NCBI GenBank assembly: GCA_033063855.1
Contig: CP093829.1
Coordinates: 7,016,243-7,080,242, forward strand
Length of the DNA: 64,000 nt
DNA from: Smittia aterrima
Taxonomy: Eukaryota > Arthropoda > Insecta > Diptera > Chironomidae
Direction of reading: 5' to 3'
Made by a program: the position numbers and the translations under genes. Position 1 is the first letter of the stretch; every line of letters starts with the position of its first letter. The notes beneath the pieces were generated by a model. It worked only from the letters and a program-made list of their open reading frames with translations, was not told the DNA's origin and ran no database searches. Below, piece after piece: positions 57,490-64,000 of the stretch.

Positions 57490-59106
57490 TTATAGTTCAA
57501 CTTTAAGATCCCACTTGACGGCTCCAGTCTTTTGATATTCTTCAAACTTTGCTTTCACTGTCTGCTCGATATCAATTTTATCGGAGAACTCTTGTGCTTT
57601 TCTCATGAGAGGCTTCTCAAGAGCGTCCATGATCTGATAGCGAAGAAGATTTGGCAAGACGTTCACGAAGAACTCGACGAGATAGTCTGCGGTTCCCAAG
57701 CCATTGCATCTGATCTGAATGTTTCCCAAATCCAATTGGAGGTCGTCGATTTTTAGCTTCTTACTTAAGTTGAGTGGCTGCGTGACTGTGAAGAGAGCTT
57801 TGACGTGTTGAACGGAGAACTGGACACTTCCTGCTCGAGTGATCATTCCTTTCGCGATCTGAACTTGCCAATTTGTTGATCCAGATATCTCTTGAGTTCC
57901 AACTTCCATCGCTGAAATTTGAAATGAGAAAATTGATTCGAAAACTTCGTTGAATGTCAACTTACTGACGATTGCGCTGTTGTTCTCAATCTTCAACGAC
58001 ATTTCTCCAAGACGATAGAACGAAGTGATTCCGTAGAGCCAAGTGTTGTAGATCTTCACGCCGATGACTCCAGGATAGTTGTAGTCATCAACTTGCATTG
58101 GATCGAAGCTAGAAAAAGTTTGTTATCAGAGAACAGAAGATTACTCATCGAAGAATGTAACTCACCCTTTCGCTCTAAATTGTCGACGAGCCTCTGCAAT
58201 TGCATTGTCAACTGGTGTGATCGAGTTAGGAATTAAAGATGAACCAATGAGCAGAAGTAAATTTTCGTCGATTGCTGCTTTGATTTTAACGTAAGCGTCT
58301 TTCAATAAAAGTGGTTTGAGATTGTCAAATATCTAAAACGAATTCATGAGAAAACATTCAATGAGTTTTTTTTTTAAATCAAACTTACGACATTCGAAGC
58401 AGAGTTTGCTATACTTTGAAAGACGGCAGCGAAGAATCCCAAGTTCTTAAAATCCATTTGCATACCAGAAAACTTAATGTCAATATTAATTTCCTGAGTT
58501 TTCAAAGTTCCATCACGTTCAACTCCAACTGTCGCATTTCCCTCGATAAAAACATCTTTAAGATTGATTGTGAAAGGTCCTTGAAGAATAAAACTTATTT
58601 TAAAGTTGAAAATTTAAAAGAAAAGTGACAAACCTTTCGATCTCGAGACAAAAGATCTCAAAGTGTAATCTCCAGTGAGTAAAAGGGAATCGAAGAAAAT
58701 TCCGCATTTCGCTTCCATCTCTTTCACTTCAGTTGTCACGTATTTGATTCGAAACTTTGAAATTCCAGAAAGTTTTGCATTTCTCATCTGAAGAGTTGCC
58801 ATTGAAATGCTTTGATCGACATCTGGAACGTCTGCGGGGTCTTCGAGAGGCACAACTGGGAGTCCCACTGGATCGTCCTGTTTGAAGTGTTCGATAATCT
58901 CGAAAATTTGCTTTGCAAGCTGTTCCTCCGCTGCCTGTGCCTTATCACTTTCTGTGATGCGAGAAGTTGTCGCATCTGAAACAAAACGTGAAAGTGAACT
59001 CGAAAATGTTTTAAATCTCAAAGACTCTACCATTCTCCTGTGATGCACTTCCGAGTGAGAATGCTAACGAGCACATGACGAAGAAAATTGCCAAAGTCTT
59101 CATCAT
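57490..59106 (-). CDS. Secreted TULIP-fold lipid-binding protein (JHBP/Grp7 allergen-like)
   Basis: Exons (minus order): 59031-59106, 58634-58975, 58389-58579, 58166-58332, 57966-58108, 57490-57911; 446 residues, introns 54-57 nt. Signal peptide MMKTLAIFFVMCSLAFSLGS. The mature protein looks like two tandem modules: the first from FKQDDPVGLPVVPLEDPADV with VDQSISMATLQMRNAKLSGI, the second from DDYNYPGVIGVKIYNTWLYG to LGNIQIRCNGLGTADYLVEF. Each has the amphipathic strand-helix pattern of the insect JHBP/mite group-7-allergen families, which bind lipids or other hydrophobic ligands extracellularly. I favour the Grp7/JHBP superfamily by resemblance, not by a defining motif. Ligand and tissue are unknown. 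The apparent open frame runs through a true 54-nt intron (57912-57965) because that intron is 3n and stop-free. Confidence 0.78.
57912..57965 (-). other. 54-nt stop-free in-frame intron
   Basis: Minus strand: GTCA|GTAAGTTGAC ... CAAATTTCAG|CGATGG. Perfect donor and acceptor; size equals its neighbours (54-57 nt). Removal gives AIVTMEVGTQEIS instead of an 18-residue insertion. Confidence 0.88.
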
Positions 59107-59740
59107 AATTGATTTAAATTTACTTAGAATATTAGTCTTCTTCCCAAGAGTTCTCAGAAGCAAATGACTCGATTGAGAGTATTTTTCGTCTCACAGGGTC
59201 AAAGGTTCAAGATGCTCTGATAAGACGCTCTCATGCATTGGAGAGATTTTCGTTTCAAAGTGCTTGAATAAATATTCAAACTCTCGCTCAAGTCAGTTAA
59301 GTTTTCTTGAGGAAATCAACTCGATCGTGAAAAAGTTTCTTCAACATTTGAAAGGTTTCAAAATGAAAATCTTGTGAAAAACATTTTCGAGCTTTTAAAA
59401 GAAATATCCGCGAAGCTTTAAAAGTTGGCAAAAAGAAAATATTTCTGTAACGAAAAGTAAATCAAATGAGAAAAAAACTTTTGTCTTGTGTGTTTTAAGA
59501 AACTTTATTGATTTCATCTCCTGCGTCTCTTAACAGTTTTATAATTTATTCGTTGAGATGCTCGAAGAAAACAAAAGAAAAAGGATGAAAATGAAATCGG
59601 CTCTAGAAAAAAATGTTTAGTAGAAATGAAAAGGTTTTCAATAAATAAAATGAAGAAATAAACTTAGAAATAAAAAAATTGCAAATGATGTGACTCGACA
59701 ATCGTAAATATCGTGATCAGCTTAGTATCTCGGCTGCTGT
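59107..59740. other. Intergenic: promoter of TULIP gene and 3' UTR of next gene
   Basis: Minus-strand poly(A) signal (TTTATT on plus) at 59504-59509 would end the 59741-60790 gene with a 3' UTR of about 230 nt. No coding sequence. Confidence 0.55.
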
Positions 59741-60790
59741 TTAATATGTAACGGTACTAATGCGCTTGGAAATCTTAAGAGACGAGACTCCATTCGTCAA
59801 GGCTTCCGAGTCGTAGTCGCTCGTGTCAGCCAAAAGTTTCCTAACATTTGCGGATCTCTGTTCGCGCTTTTGTTGTCTTTCAGTTCGATCTAACATGTCT
59901 TGTTCGATTTCTTGAATTCGTGCCGCTGATTGACGAGCGCGAACATTAGCAAACGATTCCGAGTCATTGTAGTCCGTGAGCTTTGACCATTTAGTCAAAT
60001 CGCTAGCTTGTTGAGCAGTTGAGCTTGAGACATCACTGGTCATCTGAAAAATTGATTGAAATTAAATTCAATTCAATTTGGAAAATATCTTTCAACAATT
60101 TACCTTAAGCACACGCTTCTTGTAGACACTTGAGGAAGCAGCTTCATGATCATCGTAGCTGTTATCCAAATCGATCGTGTTCAATAACTTCTTCGATGCT
60201 TGAATGCGATCCAATGTTTTTTGAACCTGAGATATAAAAATAAATATTTACACATGCGGCTTTTCCTCGTTCTATCTAAGTGGGTTGGCTTGTATTTTTC
60301 ATTTCGAAGGCTGTGACGCAAGTCTTTTACTTTTTTTTTCTTCTCTTCAAGAATGAACATCCAAATATTTATTCTCGACTGTCCGAAAATATATTTTGAT
60401 TTTCTTTTCTATTCATGACGAAAAAGTGTTTCGCGGATTGGAGAAATGATTACTGACCTGACCGTCAAAGCTCGACTCAAGATCAAGGCCTCTACGACCG
60501 GAGCGTTGATCGAGGACAGTTTCCCTTTGGATTGCACGCGATGCACGATCTCTCGAGAATTCCAAATCTTCTTCGTCCAAATCGTCAGCGAGAGCGCCAC
60601 GGACGAATCTTGGTCTTGGTGGAGACACTGCTGGAGGTTCCGAATGTCTCAACAAGACTGATGATCCTCCATAAGTTGATGTTGAATGATACTTGGCATC
60701 GAGACGATCGATTGCTGATTTGTAATAGTTTTCTCCGATGTTGTAGTTGGAGTCGTAAATGCGGGATCTTCTTGGTCGTCGGCTGCTCAT
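59741..60790 (-). CDS. Unrecognised Arg/Ser-rich protein, possibly cytoskeletal
   Basis: Exons (minus order): 60458-60790, 60104-60226, 59741-60043, all phase 0 with consensus splice sites; 252 residues. Starts MSSRRPRRSRIYDSNYNIGE and ends SLKISKRISTVTY. No signal peptide or membrane segment. N-terminal third is basic and Tyr/Ser/Pro-rich; the middle has acidic LADDLDEEDLEF; the C-terminal part is charged and helix-prone (IQEIEQDMLDRTERQQKREQ) and may form a short coiled coil. Codon use and splicing look fully normal, so it is a real gene. I cannot place it in a family. Short, charged, Arg-rich insect muscle-filament proteins are one possibility suggested only by the neighbouring flightin and overall composition. 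Confidence 0.8.
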
Positions 60791-62607
60791 TTTGTTATGT
60801 TTTAACTACAAGGTTTACTGAAAAAGTAATGGAGAAGTCTCATGATACGATTAACGCGAGCACAATAAATCTTTTCGCAAGAAAAAACTTTGCTTTTCTA
60901 AAAATAAAAAGTCTCAAAAATGCGAGCCACATCAAAAATTTTCTCACTCACAGAAGGGAAAGAGGAAATTTCGGTTTCAAAGTTTAAAGTGAAATTAAAA
61001 TTTGTCGCGCGAATGATCAAACAGGTAATAAAGTTAATTTAAATCGCTTTACGATCGATCAGATTTCAATCTTAAAAGTCAGAAAAGTTTGGCAACGGCT
61101 TGTGGCTAGTAATAGACAAATTACTTCGTCGTCTCCGTTCAACGACAACTTCTCTTGTCTTTTCACAAAAATGTGCAACCGCGGTCTGCCAAAGAATTTA
61201 ATTAAATTTCTCTAAAAAAATTTGCTTCGCTTGCAATTGATGAGGTTGAGTCATTAATTAGCTTTTGAGTGAAAAATAGGTAACGAGGATAAAAATAAAT
61301 TTGCATTCCGAGCCTTGCGATCGTCTAATAATTCAATTTCCCGATTTGATCCTTTTCCGTCTGCTGAGTCAATATCTTGAGTAGCACGAACTTATTTTTA
61401 GATTTGATTCACATCTACGAAAGGTAAATTTTCGGAATTATGCAACTTTTCCTTCCACTTTTTCGTTTGAAACGAAATTTCCACGTAAAAACAAAAACAA
61501 CAACGAATCGTCTCGACCTCGTCGAGGAATCAAGTTCTGGACTTTTAAATTGGAAATTTTCTTCTTACATTTAAGAAAATTATTCGAAGAAAACTATTCG
61601 CACACAACCCGCCAGTCACAGATGCTTCAAAAATGAGACTAAAAAGCAATGCGATGAAAATTTAGTTGAGAAAACGTTTCTTTTATTTCTTCCCGTACGT
61701 TGCGATTCTCACATTTTCCGAGATTATTTATAAATAACTCGGTTGGTGATTTCGATTCGCAGCTTCGTCGATTGAAAGTCAAGATGGGCATGGCGAGCTA
61801 GTTTTTCGGAAGCTTCTCCTCTACTAACCCTCGAACGATTTTTTCTTTTCTTTCTATTTTCATCTAACAAATAATTTCACGCGTTTGTGAATGGTTTCAT
61901 TCTGGTCTCAATGTAAGAGCAGACGATCTCATTCTATGAAAACAATTGCTTGGTTTCGCTAGCTTGAAGCTTAAAGGCTTTAAAATTCGTTTGATGAAAT
62001 CGAGAAAAATCAAAATATTATGTCACCAAATAAATTAAACTTCTGACTCATCGCGAAAATTTCTTGTTTTGCAATATCAAGCGGCGAATGATGTTAAACA
62101 TTTTTATTTACAGTTCTACGCATTCATTTCCATTAAAACAGAAATTTTGGATTGAGACGAAGTTCGTATTATGTGAAAATTGTTCCATTGAGTGATCATG
62201 TTGTTCACTTCCTTCCTCACATGTTCTGATGTGTTTGTGTTGAGAACATTTTGATTGTCATGCTGTGGGGTGAGGGCGACGCATCATAACTTGTTCAATC
62301 AAATGTTGTTTCCTTTTTTTAAATTCAATAAAAATCAATTTTTACCTCGAGGGTCCTTGAAAAATTGAATTAAATTTCATTTCGGGATCAATGACATCGC
62401 TGACAACGTTCAAAACAAAAATATTGAAGTTCTACCATGTGGAACTTTTGTTTAATTTATGCATGTGCCACCAACACCATCAGCAAGTTATCCACATTAC
62501 AATAGCTCACCTGTCCGAAAGGCAATTTACCTTTTTTTTGACGCCAGTATGTTGTAAGAGTTCTGTGAGTGCGAATTGGATTGAAGATGAGAATTTAATA
62601 AAAAAAA
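60791..62607. other. Intergenic: divergent upstream regions of the unknown gene and tetraspanin
   Basis: No supported coding exon; a 79-codon ATG frame at 62391 resembles nothing known. Presumably promoters and 5' UTRs of both flanking genes. No repeats of note. Confidence 0.5.
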
Positions 62608-63789
62608 ATGAAAGTTTGTCGAATTTTTAATCAAAAATGTTTTCTTGCTTTGTTCAATTTTCTTTTGTTGGTGAGTTGGAAAATAATTCGCAAACTTTGA
62701 GTCGTCAAGTGATTGGAAAACGTTTGATTTTAGCTTTGCGGCGTCGTCGTTCTCATGACAGGTTTTTACTTGTTCACTGATAAAAAACGTTTGTTACTGT
62801 CCTCGCTTTTAATCGTCGCTAAAGACGATGCGAATCCATTGAAGGACTTGAAACATCCTTTGTTCATTTACGTGGCCTGTGCTTTGACAATAATGGGAAT
62901 GGTGATCATCTCATTCGTGTTTTTCGTCGGTTGCTGGACTTCATTCATGAACAACTTTTGTCTTCTATCGACTTACTTCACAATGGTGTTGAGTCTTCTC
63001 TTGACGAAATTCGCTTTATGTGTCGTTATTGCTTTGTGGCCACAATGTCTTGGATTAAATGTGAGCGCTACGGAGATGGTGAGAGAAATGCAGGGCAAAT
63101 ATGGCGTTCCGGGTTATGAACAATACACAGTTGCCATGGACTTTGCTCAAACGGTTCTCGAGTGTTGTGCCATCAACGACAGCATCAACTATGACACGAG
63201 TTTGTGGAGATTACAAAAGTTCGGGAAGAAGGAGTTGACAGTTCCTTTGACTTGCTGCATGTTAATGAATCGATTTGAAGAGAATTCTTATCTCGATCCA
63301 ATCGCGGTCAACGAGACTTTGTGTCAATCGCTGCAGCCTCACGAGTTCCAGAAGAGTCGGCATCTCGACGGATGTTTAGAGAAAGTTAATTATTGGTACA
63401 GAGAGCATTACGTCGTTCTTCTTTGTGCTGGTCTCGTCTTAGTTCTCGTGGAATTTTTCGTGCTTCTGACGATCGTGTTAAACTGCACGAGAATAAAGCA
63501 AAAGAGAATGAGACAAAAGATTCTAAGTGGAGGACGTTCAAGCAACTTGACTGACTCGTTTCCACGAAATATTACGCGTGAAAATATTTATCACGACGAC
63601 TTCATCTCAATTACTCCAGAGATCAGAGAAACTTTCGTTCAACCGCAAGACCAAAGAAGATCGAACGCGAAATTCTCAAGGAACAATTATCGACTGCGAA
63701 ACAACGATCAATTCCACAACGATCGACCTCAAAACAACGATCGATATCAAATTAATGATCGACATCATAACAACGGATATTTAATTTAA
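62608..63789 (+). CDS. Tetraspanin with long Asn/Asp-rich tail
   Basis: Four-pass membrane organiser. Exons 62608-62670 and 62734-63789; 372 residues. The first exon (MKVCRIFNQKCFLALFNFLL) was found by phase: it joins LCGVVVLMTGFYLF to complete TM1 with the typical FNxLxxLxG pattern. TM2 is about residues 64-86, TM3 about 99-123. The large loop has ECCAINDS (CC at 165-166, in the CCG position with Ala for Gly), a second CC in LTCCMLMNR, and two more Cys (ETLCQS, DGCLEK), a six-cysteine-type loop. TM4 is VVLLCAGLVLVLVEFFVLLT. The cytosolic tail, about 110 residues, is much longer than usual and ends in NDR repeats (63690-63780). I cannot name the orthologue among insect tetraspanins. Confidence 0.9.
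63691..63772 (+). repeat. 18-bp coding minisatellite in tetraspanin tail
   Basis: Units AACGATCAATTCCAC, AACGATCGACCTCAAAAC, AACGATCGATATCAAATT, AATGATCGACATCATAAC: one 15-bp and three 18-bp copies, encoding NDQFH, NDRPQN, NDRYQI, NDRHHN. Confidence 0.85.
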
Positions 63790-64000
63790 TTTAGTTTTGT
63801 GAATTTATGTTCAATAAAAAATAAAATTCATTTCATTTAAAAACATAAAACATTAATTTTTATGTTGAGAAATATTTTTTCCTGTCAGTTAAAACATTTG
63901 TTCAAACATTGCTAAAAAGAATTGCTGTTGAAGTGTTTCTATTACATCTGCTAAAGATAATTCGTAAGCAATAATAAGTAGAAAGTTCAGAAGACTCTTT
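63790..64000 (+). other. Tetraspanin 3' UTR and downstream DNA
   Basis: AATAAA at 63813-63818 and 63820-63825, 24-31 nt after the stop, give a very short 3' UTR. The rest is AT-rich with nothing recognised before the window ends. Confidence 0.7.

Noticed and set aside
62391..62630. 79-codon ATG frame upstream of the tetraspanin
   Set aside because: No family match and its end overlaps the tetraspanin first exon in another frame.
1..64000. Transposon, virus-derived, CRISPR or symbiont-derived sequence
   Set aside because: No transposase, reverse transcriptase or viral domain in any frame, no clear terminal repeats beyond the small insert near 19674, and gene structure is insect throughout.

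Overview
This is eukaryotic nuclear DNA from a small-genome, AT-rich insect, most likely a nematoceran fly (a chironomid-type midge is my best guess). The evidence is: almost all introns are GT-AG and 54-66 nt long; the window carries flightin, a protein known only from winged insects and relatives; best-recognised proteins read like dipteran orthologues (Rbfox1/A2bp1, dco, Past1, dikar, Nca, CG7646-like NCS); and there are two divergent F-box/LRR genes. I see no virus, transposase, CRISPR, rRNA or tRNA.

Layout. 1-1871 (-): 5' part of the copper P-type ATPase ATP7, cut by the window edge. 4071-10127 (+): the splicing regulator Rbfox, ten or more exons. 12960-14167 (+): casein kinase 1 delta/epsilon (dco). 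15260-15773 (+) PDCD5 and 15964-17595 (-) TMX3 are convergent. 18073-19461 (+): intronless F-box-like gene lying between two copies of a short direct repeat. 19954-22735 (-) Past1/EHD and 22950-23380 (+) pallidin share a 214-bp bidirectional promoter; pallidin runs head-on into SVIP (23473-23846, -). 25029-32513 (-): dikar/CECR2-like bromodomain protein with a 5-kb last exon.

33.9-53.3 kb (+) is a tandem pair of neuronal calcium sensors: a CG7646-like NCS (coding exons 40263-46979) and neurocalcin (51519-53256). A complete seven-exon F-box/LRR gene (42366-44515, -) is nested in an intron of the first. 56408-56914 (+): flightin. 57490-59106 (-): secreted TULIP-fold (JHBP/Grp7 allergen-like) protein. 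59741-60790 (-): unrecognised Arg/Ser-rich protein. 62608-63789 (+): tetraspanin with a repeat-derived tail.

The genes do not form one pathway; several themes recur: membrane/ER/lysosome traffic (Past1, pallidin, SVIP, TMX3), calcium sensing and muscle (NCS pair, flightin), and RNA/chromatin control (Rbfox, dikar). I did not find a wholly new multi-gene system. The strongest regulatory signal is in Rbfox: its 93-nt RRM exon has a TGCATG Rbfox site at both splice sites, the arrangement expected for autoregulatory skipping. Exon structures below were deduced by hand from splice sites and reading phase; every multi-exon model stays in frame, but none is transcript-verified.
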